64,000 nt of DNA from Gordionus sp. m RMFG-2023 (GCF_954871325.1 NC_088776.1:1379671-1443670); one strand, 5' to 3'. Shown: positions 11,994-25,239, counted from the stretch's first letter. Numbers and translations: made by a program. The notes: generated by a model from the sequence alone, not told the origin.

Positions 11994-14654
11994 ATGAAAC
12001 TTACGTCATCAGAAATACTTGTGATCGAATCCAATGGCACATCATGCGGAATGCGAAATGAATCGAATCACGGAATAAGGGATCTAATCTTATTTGGATT
12101 AGATACCACAGATGAAACCCTCACGTATAATTTAACGGCGACATTTAAGGGTCCCTTATCACCTCTTCCTAATCATACAATTGTAGGTTACTATTTTACT
12201 TTGTACAAATATGCCTATGACGGAATCACTCACGGCGATATGATTGGAAATAATTGGATCTCATTAAAGGATGCTAATAAGGTTTTTTTTATTTTTTCTT
12301 CAAAAATTCGAATTAACTATATATTCTATATATATCTTCTTCTTTTTTTTAAATAGTAATAGGCCAACTTCGAATTCCGTGCATATCGGTTAGAAGAAAC
12401 CGTAAAATTTTTTATAACGGTTTTTGTCTACTATCTCGGTTTCGTACCTAATGGGGAGTTCGCCGCCATGCAAACCTTCAAATATATATTTTCATACCTC
12501 TTTAAAAAAGGGACATGACATGCCCCAGGTTCTGTTACAAAAATGTAATATTCTCAGCACATTAAATTAAATTAGCATCATAAACCTAAAAATCATAAAT
12601 ATATAGTTCTATTTTGATAACACTTTTATAATATATATATTTACCAAATTCTTTATTTTTTTCAAAATACAAAAATGAAATCATATGATTAATAACAAAG
12701 AAGAAGAAAAAAAAATTACTAACCATCTCTTATTCGAAATTAATTTTATTTTTTTTAAAAAAAATGTCCATAAATGTCTATTATATATCGACAGACGTGA
12801 CAGCTCTAATCTTAATCGGGTTAACTCATACTAAAAAGTTTTCTAACCTGGGTATACTTGACGGGCTAAAGTGGAGGAAAGGAAAGGAAAGGAAAGGAAA
12901 GGAAAGGAAAGGAAAGGAAAGGAAAGGAAAGGAAAGGAAAGGAAAGGAAAGGAAAGGAAAGGAAAGGAAAGGAAAGGAAAGGAAGAAAGGAAAGGAAAGG
13001 AAAGGAAAGGAAAGGAAAGGAAAGGAAAGGAAAGGAAAGGAAAGGAAAGGAAAGGAAAGGAAAGGAAAGGAAAGGAAAGGAAAGGAAAGGAAAGGAAAGG
13101 AAAAGAAAGGAAAGGAAAAGAAAGGAAAAGAAAAAAAGAATCGAAAAAATTCCAAAATTTGATAAATCTTAAAATTTTTATCATTATTCACATCCTCTAG
13201 GAGATGCCGAAAAAATTTGATATCCAATTATTTGATTATATTTTACAGGTTATCTGTTTACCAGCTGAGCAACTAAAATTTAAAATACATATTTGTTATC
13301 GCATCTTATTGCGAAAATAAAATTAAAAAGACGAAATTAAACTCGGACATAATGTTTAACAAATTTAAATCGAATAATTATTTTTTTTAAAAAAAGTAAA
13401 ATTATAATTATTACCAAAAATGTACCCCAAAAAAAGTATCTAAAATATCGCAAATACAGATACTTTTATAAAAGTTTTTCTAGATTATAGATAACATATT
13501 TATTTATATATATACAACAGCTCTGGTATTCTCCGAAATTTTTTTATTGACTTACAGAACTCTTAAAAAATAAATGTTGTAATACGAAAAAGTGAGTTTT
13601 AAAAACTAAATGGAAAATTAAAATCAAATCATAATAAATATTCGCTTTTGTGAGGCATGGGAATTTCCCTTTGAATGAGTTTATTCTGTCGATAAAATAA
13701 TAAATTAAATCAATGATTCGTTTAATAAAAAGGGCATATTATACATATATATATTTTATTTTTCAGATGAACCAAATTCACCAATGAAGATAGATATTAT
13801 TGGTATGTATTTTCAATAAATTCAAAAATATGTTGTAATAAATTTATTTATTTATAATATATGAACATTTGGGATAATTGTAAAATTATTCCTAGAAAAG
13901 ATGAAACCATCTTCAATAATATTGCTATATTTTTTTTGTAGAAATTTATTTTAAACAAGTGACAACCGTTTAAAAATTAAGCCGTAAACAATTTCAAATG
14001 CTTAGATGTTATATGTAGTGTAATAATATACATATTATTTGACAGATTCATTTGCTCCTAGAATAATAAACACGGTGTGCAAATTAAATATGGAGAATAA
14101 ATCTAACGAACAATATGACATTATAGTGCAATGGAGTAAGGATCACTTGAAAAATGAAGAGTTTTTTAAAAATATTGTATCTTACCGCGTCGAACTGTTG
14201 CCCACCAATCCAAGCATGATTGAGCATGGAAAATATCACTAGGTAGAAGAAGTAACTAGCAATTTTTATGTTAAAATTGAGACTACGATGTCTCAATATT
14301 AGAATTAGGATTATAATATTGTAATAAGCTGTTTTTTATAAACTCAAAGTCAATTAGGTTCAAATAGATTGTTCAAAATATACGTTTTTTAGAACGGATT
14401 TCAAAATTGAATCATAGTTTTCATGACCAACATCCCTTAAACGCATTAATAATTTATAAGAAATTATTATTATACAATATTATTTTTTTACATGATGGAA
14501 GAATGTCACAGTTTACACATTTACTGAAGTTGCCCCACATCTCGAATACAGAATAACGGTGGCCCTGTCATTCAAAGATAAACATATGAATATGACTTCT
14601 CAAGATCACGTTACCGATAGAGTCTTCATAACCGTGCCATGTGTATTGGATTAA
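11994..14654 (+). CDS. Fibronectin type III-like gene, 3' part, five-exon model
   Basis: Proposed exons are 11994 (or 12013)-12263, 13249-13294, 13767-13802, 14046-14242 and 14512-14654. Junctions 1-2 (phase 0), 2-3 and 3-4 (phase 1) keep frame, and acceptors TTTTACAG, TTTTTCAG, TTGACAG and TGTCACAG are good. Exon 4 (IIVQWSKDHLKN, NIVSYRVELLP) and exon 5 (TEVAPHLEYRITVALSF, VFITVP, stop TAA at 14652) look like the B-C and F-G strands of an FN3 domain, as found in animal surface receptors and adhesion proteins. Exon 1 (SNGTSCGMRNES, DETLTYNLTATFKG) has Asn-X-Ser/Thr sites, consistent with an ectodomain. A TAG lies in frame at 14240-14242, exactly at a GTAGAAG donor, so the last intron or the gene itself may be damaged. 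No start codon with a signal peptide is visible; the N-terminus is missing. No name can be given. Confidence 0.45.
12874..13135. repeat. (GGAAA)n pentanucleotide satellite
   Basis: About 50 nearly perfect GGAAA units with a few interruptions near 12983 and 13100-13130. It lies in the proposed first intron of the FN3-like gene. The long open frames on both strands (KGKERKGK and FPFLSFPF patterns) are by-products of a 5-bp repeat lacking stops. Confidence 0.95.
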
Positions 14655-16830
14655 TTTTTCTAGAGATTATTAGTTTGTATTCATTTATAAGTCCATTTAT
14701 TTTTTTTTTATATATAATTATTTAATATTTTTTTCGTAGTTTTTTCCTTTATAATTTTAGCTTTGATATTTTAAATTAATAGAGATAAATAAAAAATTTA
14801 GGGGGCCTCATCTTCTGGATTGGATAAATTCAACTAACGCCTTTATTTGAGGTTATACTTAGCTTAGAAAGGAATTTCATAAGAGTGTCCAGTCTCCAGT
14901 AACTCATTAGAAATACTAAACAGATAAGAGTTTCCTGGCAACTGGATTCTATTAATTAATTAAAATCAAAATTATTTTATATTTGGCAAAGCGATCATTG
15001 AATTGAGTTGGAAAACATAAACTAATTAATGATTACGATATTTATCTCTAAGCATTTTTTCGATTAATTTGTTTTTCCTATAAATAAATTCTAGTCTTTA
15101 TAGGAATAAATAATTTATATTTCGTATTGAGTTTTTTTTTTTAAATCAATAATTTTTTTACAAATTTAATTTAAAATAAAATAACGAATAAACTATTAGA
15201 ATTTTTTCAAAATTTCTGAATTGATAAAAGATGGAATCAAAATAGAGAATCTCAAAAAAATTAATTAAAATTAATTTGTATAGGAAGAACAAATTTCCTA
15301 ACCCAATGTTCACGGGTTTATTCAGTCTTTAATGTATACATTCACAAGGTTGTTAATCATACGGGTGCGGATATTAATTATAATTGATGCTTTGGGTGTT
15401 AGGTAGTTAACCTATTATAATCATTATAACCATTTCTAATAATATAATCATCCATTTCGATTAGTAGCCGTCTAATACGAATTTATGAACGAGGTTCCTG
15501 GGCAGGCATTAATAACCAGTGCCAGAAAAGAAATAATGGCCGCCAGATATGAAACCTTGCTTTTTTAAAAATAGAAGATATATTTATATATTACTGTATT
15601 TATTTGATGCAATATATAGATGGTAGTGATTTGTAAATATGACCTTGAAATTTAGGATATTAACTTTAGATGTTGTTTAAGTTGACTGAACATCTACTTA
15701 GAAATAAAAAATATACAAAATATTTATTACAAATATAGTTCTTACAACTCTAGATGAATTTTTTCTTCTCTAAGCCCACTCAACTAAATATCCAAGATTG
15801 AGGGTTCTGTAAACATGGTTTTTTTTAAGTGAATATTTTTTTAACTGTTTATTTCTGGAATAATTCATTAAAAAAATCAAATTATTATTAGATGAGAGAC
15901 TTACGCCAGCGTAATAGCAAGAAATAAAATTCCGAATCGATAAAAATTTACAAAGTGGTCTAGAAAATGGATGTTTAAATAATATCGTAAACGAGATTCA
16001 ATTACCTTAGAATTTATTGCCATCTTTTCAGTAAGTTATATATCATTTCTTTAAAAATTTTGGTCACTCCAAGTGATTATAGTTGTTTATTTTTGATATA
16101 TTAAAATAAAAATAAGATGACAATGAATTAGGAAATTTAGAATGATTGAGAAAATAATAAATATAAAGAAATACATTTTAAATTATATTGTACGTCTTAT
16201 TTTAAAGGTTACTTGGAAACATTAAAGTTCTTAACTTGTGATGACTTATTCTATAAAATTGACACACAAGCATCCCTAGCAAGCTTCAAATTTAATTTTT
16301 TTTATTGAATTTATTATGTTGAAATTTATAAATTATATCTTTTGATAAATTTTTTTTTTTTTGATAAGGAGAGTTTAGAAAAATAAATTACTCTTAAATG
16401 AGCTCCCATAATCTTCTTAATTAATTAATTTACCTAAATTAATATAATTTTAATAACTTATGAACCATTTGGAAAATATTTATACCAATTTCTAACAGAC
16501 TTCCCGAGAGTTTCCTATGGTTCTTCAGGGCTTCTAGAATTACTTCAAACTGGTCAAATTATGTATTTTGGCAAAATTTTATGCCATTAGAATAGTCATT
16601 ACGAATTTTAAACATTTTATTAAAACTTATTTGGTGGCAATTTTTTAATTATTTAAAAAAAATGAAAATTCATGTTACATTTGCTAAATTTTTAATATAG
16701 TCATTTTTGAGTTCATTTTAAAAAAATTTCCAAATTTATTTTTAGAATGTGAAATTGTATAAGCAAATACAAATTATTCTAAAGTAAAGATAATTGGTGT
16801 GATTATATGGTAAACCAGAAATTTAGGATA
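14655..16830. other. 2.2-kb AT-rich region without recognised genes
   Basis: Mostly A/T-rich, with a slightly more mixed patch at 15300-15560. I looked for exons, RNA genes and terminal repeats and found nothing I can support. Confidence 0.4.
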
Positions 16831-16834
16831 CTAT

Positions 16835-17165
16835 TTATAGGTAACCTTTTAGCTGACGAATATAGTGGGTCGTGTATATACTTTGGGTAGATAAATGAAG
16901 TAAATCTCTTTTCTTCTTGAATGTTAGATGGGCATATATTTGTATCAAATATTTAGGAGAATTTAGATAACTTCAATGTTAATATAAAATTATTATGTAA
17001 ATATACATTTTATTACTAGTTCCTAGATTATTTAGCGACATCTATAGTATGTATTAATATTTTGCACTATATTTATTAAAAAACTTGTAAATTTTGAACA
17101 ATAATAGGAGCATTTGTGATATTTTTTTACTGATATTAATTACCAATTGAAGCTCTAGATTTTTG
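16835..17165 (+). repeat. Delta repeat, 5' part
   Basis: Starts at TTTATAGGTAACCTTTTAGC. It is collinear with 3262-3535 and 19335-19805 up to a GAAGCTCTAGATTTTTGAG-like segment, where it stops at an integrase fossil. Confidence 0.55.
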
Positions 17166-17169
17166 AGTC

Positions 17170-17412
17170 TGGGAGCCACCGATATCCATATCTCACCTTC
17201 TCCAAATTGGGCCTCCCTCAACCAACTTTCCTCAACTCCCACCATTCTCTCAGCCTGCCCATTCGAGCTCGGATGATAAGGTGGCATCAGCAATGTTTAG
17301 CCGCAAAATTTCCGGAATCCTTCATTACTAAAGGCCGTACCTCCCATCGTACACTATTACCATGGCCACTCCCATCTTCGCCCATAAATATTTCAATTTT
17401 CTGACCACAATT
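17170..17412 (-). mobile_element. Gypsy-like integrase fossil
   Basis: The reverse strand encodes PPYHPSSNGQAERMVG, the hallmark end of the retroviral-type integrase core (the glutamate of the DDE triad lies in QAER). GC content is higher than in the surroundings. Only a short piece of integrase remains; broken. It abuts the delta segment. Confidence 0.7.
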
Positions 17413-18164
17413 TTTGTTCTCTTTTCTATCAAATTCAATATCGTAATTTTATTCATTTGTGAGTTGTTAATTCGATATTTTCATAATTTTCAGTATGTAT
17501 TTTAATGTTTATATAGCATTATTTAAGGCGTAATTTTTATCGTATTTTCTTCAATTGTGACTTATTAACTGGACATTATATTACATTCATTTTGAGTATA
17601 AAAATTAATCAAATTCATATATGATATTTTTTTACATTAAAACATACAATAAAATTTCTTGAATAGATTCTTATACTTCATCTTTTTGGCATAGAAATAA
17701 ATGTATCGAATATCTATAATAAAAAATAATTTACAATGAAATATATATCCTCAATCGATAATACCGTTTATCAAGCAAGTATATTCTCAATCACTACTCT
17801 CAATCCCTACAACGATTAATATTATTAAATTTATAATTTTAAAAAATAGATAGAAAGGTTTTGACCTAAATTTTTTCCAAATTTTGTGGCTTAATTTTAT
17901 ATTGTATAAGATATTTATCGGGCTATTTTGATAAATCGACACCAGTTGGACCGTTTAATAGCTCTATTTTCCACTCTTCGTAACATCTTTTTAGCAGGAA
18001 TACCATAAAATTTAATGTTAAAACAATAAAAAAAATCCTTTTAAGGCGGGCTCCTAAATAACTAAAAATTGGATTTCGCAAACTTTTGCCTTCCCCAAGT
18101 TAACGTAGATGTATTTATTAAGTTTAAAAGATGGTTTTCCTATATAAAATATTAGAAATGGGAA
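17413..18164. other. AT-rich leader of a gag fossil
   Basis: Non-coding and AT-rich. Its last 200 bases (TTTATCGGGCTATTTT to CTAAATAACTA) are shared with 51620-51735 (+) and 25040-25130 (-), always just upstream of gag. This suggests they belong to the 5' untranslated or LTR end of the same retroelement family. Confidence 0.4.
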
Positions 18165-19325
18165 TAATATTAATTATAATAGATTTAATCATTTTGACTA
18201 TATTGATAATATTAGAAATTTTAGACAAAATTATGACAATAGATATAACAGCAACTTTTACAATAGAAATCAAAATTTTGACAACAATAATTTTAGAGGT
18301 TAATTATTAATGATTAATATATCGATCTTACCAAAATAACAATTATAGACAATATGATAATAATTAGAATAACTATGGTAGAAACACAACACATGGCCGT
18401 GACAATAATCAGAGAAATCAGATGCAATACTATGTGACCAAAACTTTACATAACAATAATAATTGCAATATGATCAGGGAAGTAATTGTAGAAGACAAAA
18501 TCGACACAACCAAAGACAACAAAGATTATTGGTTTTAATGTTAACAACTTGACCGAGAACCATTCACTATGAATGGATAACAGTGCCTTTATTGTTAACT
18601 CTGAAATTAAATAACATCACCCACCAGCACAATGCAAATTGACAAGATTTACTATTATACCTCGTGACTTAAGTAAGAAGATAGGTTATCGTTAATTAAA
18701 TAACATCACCCACCAGCACAATGCAAATTGATAAGGAATCAAGATTTACTATTATACCCAACATAACAATAATAATTGCAATATGATCATGGACAGAAAT
18801 TGTAGAAGACACACTACCAAAGACAACAAAGATTATTGGTTTTAATGTTAACAACCTGACTGAGAACCATTCACTATGAATGGATTAACAGTGCCTTTAT
18901 TGTTAACTCTGAAATTAAATAACATCACCCACCAGCACAATGCAAATTGATAAGGAATCAAGATTTACTATTATACCCAACATAACAATAATAATTGCAA
19001 TATGATCAGGAAAGAAATTGTAGAAGACAAAATCGACACAACCAAAGACAACAAAGATTATTGGTTTTAATGTTAACAACCTGACTGAGAACCATTCACA
19101 ATGATGATTAACAGTGCCTTTATTGTTAACTGAAATTAAATAACATCACCCACCAGCACAATGCAAATTGATAAGGAATCAAGATTTACTATAATTATTA
19201 TACCACGTGACTTAAGTAAGAAGATAGGTTTATCAGAGATTAAAAAAATTTTATATAAAATGTAGATTAAAACGACATAACTACAACGATGCAAGTAGAT
19301 ACCGGATCGATGTTCACGATTATAC
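18165..19325 (+). mobile_element. Gypsy-like gag-protease fossil with internal tandem duplication
   Basis: An Asn-rich gag relic followed by a protease start near 19290 (MQVDTGSMFTII-like), then directly by delta at 19335. The region around the gag/protease boundary is tandemly repeated. Broken, with many breaks. No reverse transcriptase follows. Confidence 0.6.
18699..19138 (+). repeat. ~220-bp tandem duplication within gag
   Basis: The segment beginning AATAACATCACCCACCAGCA starts at 18610, 18699, 18918 and 19139. The last intervals are 219 and 221 bp and the units are almost identical. The first interval (89 bp) is a shortened unit. Other gag copies in the window have one unit, so the expansion is local and recent. 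Confidence 0.8.
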
Positions 19326-19334
19326 ATTTTTAAA

Positions 19335-20570
19335 TAAATAGGTAATTATTTAGCTGACGAATACAGTTTTTTAATTCAGAAACTTTGGCAGATAAACGAA
19401 GTAATCGCTTTCTTCTTGATTGTTAAATTGGCATTTATTTTCTAAATAGTTATGAGAAATTTGATTATGTCTATAAATAAAAAATTATAATTTTATATTA
19501 TATACAAATTAATTTAATATTTGCTACTACAATATTTAGCGTCATCTATAATATGTATTATTATTTTACATTTTATTTATTAAAAAAAAAAGCTTAATAT
19601 ATTTTGGACATAATAAGAGCATTTGTGATAATTTAAAAAAAAATGATATTCGATGACAAAGGGAAATTATTATTTTTTATAATTTTCTCAGAATAGACAT
19701 TTTAGAACTCAGAAAATTATTATTTAGTGCAGGCGGTTGAGTTAAAAATTGCTATGAGTAAGTATTTTACTGATATTTTTAATTATTTTTAATTAAAGCT
19801 CTAAGTCTTAAAGCCTAGGATAACGGAGGAGGGGTAGGGGGATATTTAAAGATTGCATAAAAAATATCTCCATAGGGTATTGTTATACCTAACTATAGTT
19901 AAATGCTTCATGGCGTGATTTAAAACATTTTAGTTTTATTTATATTTTATCGCGTTACAATTTACGTATTGAGTTTATTATCATCGTTTAAGTTACATTT
20001 TTATTTTAGTATCGGGTATACTTAAAAAGATCGATTATTTACTTATTGATTTATTAAATTGTTGCCAAAAAAAAGATATAAAATTTGTCAAATATTATTT
20101 ATGATAAAGTGAAAATACATATTTTGTAAAATGATTTAAATATAATAATAGTTTATATATTTTCTGACTCGAAATTACAGAATGTGTTAAATACATTATT
20201 CTCCAACCACATCATTTTTTCTCTTTATAAAACAAATATTGAATAAAAGCTAATAAAAAATATTTTGTACGTTACTAATCTCTATGTTTCTACAATAATT
20301 GAGGAGGGGGTTTGCACCATGTTATCTTCAAATGGTTCTCAAATAGAAAGGTTTTTTTTAAAAAATTGTTTTGTTAATCATTCGCATCATTATAAATAAT
20401 TGAAGGTGACCACACTTTATTAAAACATTTTTTGAAACAAATTATATTAGTATGGATCTTGAAATAAAATATAATTATCTCATGATTACTCTTTAATGAT
20501 TGCTTAGGATGATATTTTTTTTATAATCTCCCACTATTCTTTCTTTTGTATAATTTCATGTCTTGTTTAA
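19335..20570 (+). repeat. Delta repeat, forward copy
   Basis: It starts after the protease motif and is collinear with 48630-49760 and 51940-53060; its inverse is found at 45290-46410 and 4961-6440. It contains the GGAGGAGGGGTAGGGGG tract near 19830 and the TTCTCCAACC block near 20200. Confidence 0.6.
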
Positions 20571-21041
20571 AAAAAAATTTAATATTGTGATTGATAGTGA
20601 ATATACCTCTAAATTTTTAATTTGGAGATAATGATAAAGAATGTACAAATTATTTACGTAGATCCATTTATGATTTTTATCAACTGATACAAGGTTTAAG
20701 ATACTTTGGTAAATAATTTATTGAAAGTGTCAAAAAAATAACAGGGTAAAATGACCTCCTAAACAAAATTCTGATTTTAAAATTATAAAAAAATCAATTG
20801 GAATTTGATTTTAATAACATCTTTAGTCATCATTGCCTATAATATCTTTTTATCTATTAGAAAACCGAGAAATAGGAATACATATACAAAAGATCCTTTT
20901 AAAGCTATTAAATGAATATTATTTAATCATTAAAATGTAAATAATATGCTATACGTTTATCTTTTATTTTAATGATTTATATATAGCAATTTATTATAAA
21001 CAAAATTTATGTCAATATATTATTCATTCCTCAATTATGAT
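20571..21041. repeat. Repeat segment shared with 25250-25630
   Basis: Sequence around TTAAGATACTTTGGTAAAT and the following 300 bases recurs in degenerate form at 25250-25630. It is AT-rich and non-coding. It ends at the target duplication of element X (ATTATGAT, 21034-21041). Confidence 0.45.
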
Positions 21042-22868
21042 CAGGCGCGTGCGCAAGAATTTGTGGGGGGGGGGGGGGGGGGATAATAAAATTTTTAAAG
21101 AAATATCATTGAGCATTAATTTATTAGGACCTAATAACATTTCTAATACACAATTTTAAATTAATGTGAATTATAAAAAAAACTAATATTATATAAACAA
21201 GTCATATAAAAAACTATAAAATAAATGTGAATTAAAAAATTATTAAACGGATATAAATGGCGGCATTGAAAAACTATAAAATAAATGTTAAAATATAAAG
21301 TGAATATAGCCACCATATGATCACTTAAATGAACCAAAATTGAAATTCGAATTTTTTGAGCCTTTAAAATTAATATATAAATTATAAAAAATTTGAAATG
21401 TTGGAAATATAAATTAATACACAAAAGGTTTCTTAGGAATAATTGTTATTTTGTATGTTTTGAGCTAATTTTTCAATTACTCTCATCCTTATTTTAGAAG
21501 TTTTACTTGATAGGTATGTTTTTCAGAGACTTTCAAGCCCGGCCCCCGTTTAATTTTTTTTAAATATACCGGGACTGGGTCCGAAATTTTTAGAAAAATA
21601 CCCAGGCTGGCCTAAATTTTTTTTCGGAAATATCCGCTATATCTTTAAAACCAAATATATCGCCATTATTAGCTATAAAATCAAAAATAAATATAATTTA
21701 TTTTAGAAAAATGTGTCGGGCCTGAATACAAAAAAGCCGGGCCGGACCTTAAAAATTTTTTTAAAAAAACCTGGGCCGTGCCCTGCAAATGGTAACTCTG
21801 CAGGGCTCTGCTACTTAAAAGGAGAATGTTCTCTCATTAGTTTACTAATGGGAAGAGTTGCTAATATATATATAACCATTTAATACATTGGGAATATAAT
21901 CTTTAAATGTGTTGGAAATAATGCAAAGCATCCATAGCATTTTTTGGGACTATATCAACAATAGTTTTTTAATCATATTTATTCAGCTAATAAGTCATCA
22001 TAAAATACTTTAACATCTTCTTGATAAAATAAATATTTATTTATTTTCTATCACCATCTGAAAAAGGTTTAAGGCTTTTGTGGAAGTTCTGGATTGGTAA
22101 GTGCTGTATGATAAAAACCATTCATTTATTTGGGTTATAAATGTATCTAAGAGTTAAGACATTTGTTTTATAATACTCTTCTACTGATCCTATATTAAAT
22201 GTTTTGACGATGAGCTTGTTTGTTGCATGTCAAAGGAGACAAATATTAAACACGTATAGCTCTCCCTTTGAATCAACAATAATATATAAAATATGAAATC
22301 CTTCATCAACATTAGCTCTAATTTCCTTGAGTTCTAATAAAATGCTCTCCGCTATTCTCATCTTCTTAATCAAGTCAATGTCATGTTTTTGAAGAGTATT
22401 GCATAAAATAGTTGTATAATTAAATAATACATTCTAATGAGAAAAAAAAATTTGGAATAAGCATTGAATCCAATAATTTTCTTGCTTCTGAGGAAATGTT
22501 TCAGTAATAGCATTAATACTCTTTTAACTCCATAATAGCTGTTACTGCTTGATGGTGGAGACTCGATCTCGTTGGACAGGCTTGCAATTTATTTCTCCCT
22601 GTTGGACAAGGAGTTTCAGAGATGATTATTATTTGAATAGAAATTTAGATAAATATTACGCCACTAATATTTGAAAATAGTAGGTAAATATTACGCCAAG
22701 GTAAACTTGAAATTGAAATTAATTGATAAAATAACTTAGTAGATGAATGTGATAAATAAATGTAATTAAATATATATAAGATAGGAATATATATTGACAA
22801 ATATAAATTAATATTAAAAATTATTATTTTTGAAAAATATAATCCAACTGCATTTTTTGGCTTTAGGG
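21042..22868. mobile_element. hAT-like element X, copy 2 (right end lost)
   Basis: The left terminus CAGGCGCGTGCGC is preceded by ATTATGAT. The interior is collinear with copy 1 (3545-4935). The terminal ~25 bases present in copy 1 are missing at 22868. A G-run of about 17 lies at 21065, next to the terminus. The reverse strand at 22200-22620 keeps the same unrecognised coding-like relic as copy 1. It carries a secondary GC-rich MITE-like insert at 21524-21800. Confidence 0.5.
21524..21800. mobile_element. GC-rich MITE-like insert in element X
   Basis: Begins CAGAGACTTTCAAGCCCGG and ends CCTGCAAATGGTAACTCTG, so both ends carry CAGAG in inverted orientation. Internal GCC/GGC-rich patches surround an AT-rich core. 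Copy 1 of element X keeps only the right-hand part. No matching target duplication was seen. Confidence 0.5.
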
Positions 22869-24345
22869 GGGATGTTCCATAATTATGTCATTGATTTAAT
22901 GCTTATATAAATTTGAGGACTATATAATGTTAGTTATTTGGTGCGTGTGACCCTATTTAAAAAAAATTGTATTTATTCTATTAGCAATTTTGTTTCTCAA
23001 AATCGATATAATCCACAAGGTTTATTTATTAGTTATATTTCTGTCTAAGAGCATAATGATAAATCTTAAATTTAATACTTTTATTCTAAATAATATTATG
23101 AAGGACCTAAGGTCATTTTTAAATGTGTTAGAAATTTTTTTTTACCATAATCCCCTTCTCATGCCCTAGACTAAGATATCATTAAAGAATAATCAAGAGA
23201 TAATTATATTTTATTTCAAAATCCATGCTAATTTAATTTGTATAAAAAAGTATTAATAAATCCTCTCCAAGTTTAGAATACGAATGATTAACAAAACAAA
23301 ATAAATACCTTTCTATTTGAGAACCATATGGAGATAACTTAAATTATTAAATACCCCCCTCCCCACCAATTATTATTGGAAACAGAGATTGCGTATTGTA
23401 CAAAATATCTTTTTATTAGCTTTTATTCACCACATGTTTTATGAAGAGAGGATTGGTGAGGTTGGAGTATAATGTATTAAACACATTCTATAATCGGTCA
23501 TCGAGTCATATTTTTAAATATCTAACGATGACTTTATTAAATCATGTTACATTATAAATTTTATATGTCTGTCTTATATCCCTTTTTATCAACAATTTAA
23601 AATATGTTTAAATAAATGAATGAGTAAATAATCAATCTATTCAAGTTACGCAATAACAAAATTTTAAAAAAATGTAATTTAAAAGATGATATGAACTAAA
23701 ACTAAGCGATTAATTATATTTAAATTAAATTGTTTTAAATTCCCGCCATGTTGCATTAAAATATAATATATTTAGGTATAACATTTACACCTATCGAGAT
23801 AATTTTTATGCAAATTTTAAATACTTCCTAACCCCCCCCTTTCGTTGCTATCCTAGACTCAAGGACCTAGAGCTTAAATTAAAAAATTGGGAATACTTAG
23901 CCGTAGAAATTTATCTCTTCTTTTCTTCAACGCCAACATTTAGGAATATGTTTCTGAGTTTCTAAGTTTTTATTCTGAACGAAATTATAAAAAAAATAAT
24001 CTTTATCATCGAATATTTTTTTTAAAAAAAAATATCACAAAATACTTCAATTATTTTTCCAAAATTACAATAAGTTTCAAATAAATAACAATGTAAAATA
24101 TTAATACATATTATAGATGTCGCTAAATATTCTAGGGGCAAATAATAAAATAATTTGTATATTTAAAATTAATCTTATATTTACATCGACATAATCCGAA
24201 TCTGGCAAATAATTCGATACAAATAAACGCCCGTCTAATAATCAACAAGAAATCCATTACTTCGTTTATCTACCAAAGTATACGATAACCCACTCTATTC
24301 GTCTGCTAAAGAATTTACATATAAATGGTACTAGTTATTTAAGAA
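22869..24345 (-). repeat. Delta repeat, reverse copy
   Basis: Collinear with 4961-6440 in the same orientation. Together with element X, the 3.5-6.44 and 21.3-24.35 kb regions are one direct duplication of about 3 kb. It ends at ACTAGTTATTTAAGAAGTT, where the gag-protease fossil begins. Confidence 0.65.
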
Positions 24346-25200
24346 GTTATCAATTACTTTGACTTGTGCTTGTACCAATTACTTCTATCATTTTACCATC
24401 GTAACCTGTTAATTGTACTTAAAAAATTTTTCATTTCTGTTAAATCAATTTTCTTATCTATATCACGAGCTATCATATTAAATTTTGATTCCGTATCCAT
24501 TTGCATGTTCCTAAGTAATATGGTTTAATTTTCGGAGTAACAGCACTCTCATCATCAATGTCAATCTTCTCAGTCTAGATGTTAACATTAAAACCATAAA
24601 TCATTCTTGTCTTTTGGTGATATTGACTTTGTCTTCCATAATTTCTTCGATCTTCATATTGCTATTATTAATCGTTATATCGGTTTAGATGATCGTAATA
24701 GTATCTGTTTTCTCTGATTATAGTCACGCCATGTGTGTAGTTTCTACCATAGTTATTCTAATTATTATCATATTGCCTATAATTGTTATTTTGATACGAC
24801 CTGTTGTTTGTAATAGCCTCTAAAATTATTGTTTTCAAAATTTCAAGTTCTATTATTAAATTTGCCGTTATACATCCATTACTAGCATAATTTTATCTGT
24901 AATTATTTCGAATATTATAATTTGTAGTCAAAACGAATTAAATCTATTACAATTATTATTATTCCATTTCTAACATTTTATCTAGGAAAACCATCATATA
25001 AACTTAGCGAATATGCATCTAGGTATTCTTGGGACAGGAAAAAGTTTGCGAATCGAAGTTTTAGTTATTTAATACCGTGCCTTAAAAAGGATTTTTTTTA
25101 AAAAACAGCCTGATAAAGATCTTAGAAAATAAAATTACCTATGACTCAAGATTTGACAAATAGAGGTCAAAACCTTTCTAACAGCTTTTTTAAAAAAATT
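24346..25200 (-). mobile_element. Gypsy-like gag-protease fossil
   Basis: The reverse strand carries the same Asn/Tyr-rich gag as at 18.2-19.3 kb. It ends in a protease-derived stretch (LTGYDGKMIEVIGTS) that fits the second strand of a retroviral aspartic protease. Delta follows directly. Broken, many breaks. Confidence 0.55.
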
Positions 25201-25239
25201 ATTGTATTAATAATATGTCTAATAAGCAAATAATCCAAG

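Noticed and set aside
12764-13227. Long open frames on both strands across the GGAAA tract
   Set aside because: A 5-bp repeat without stops is open in all frames; the products are pure KGKER or FPFLS repeats.
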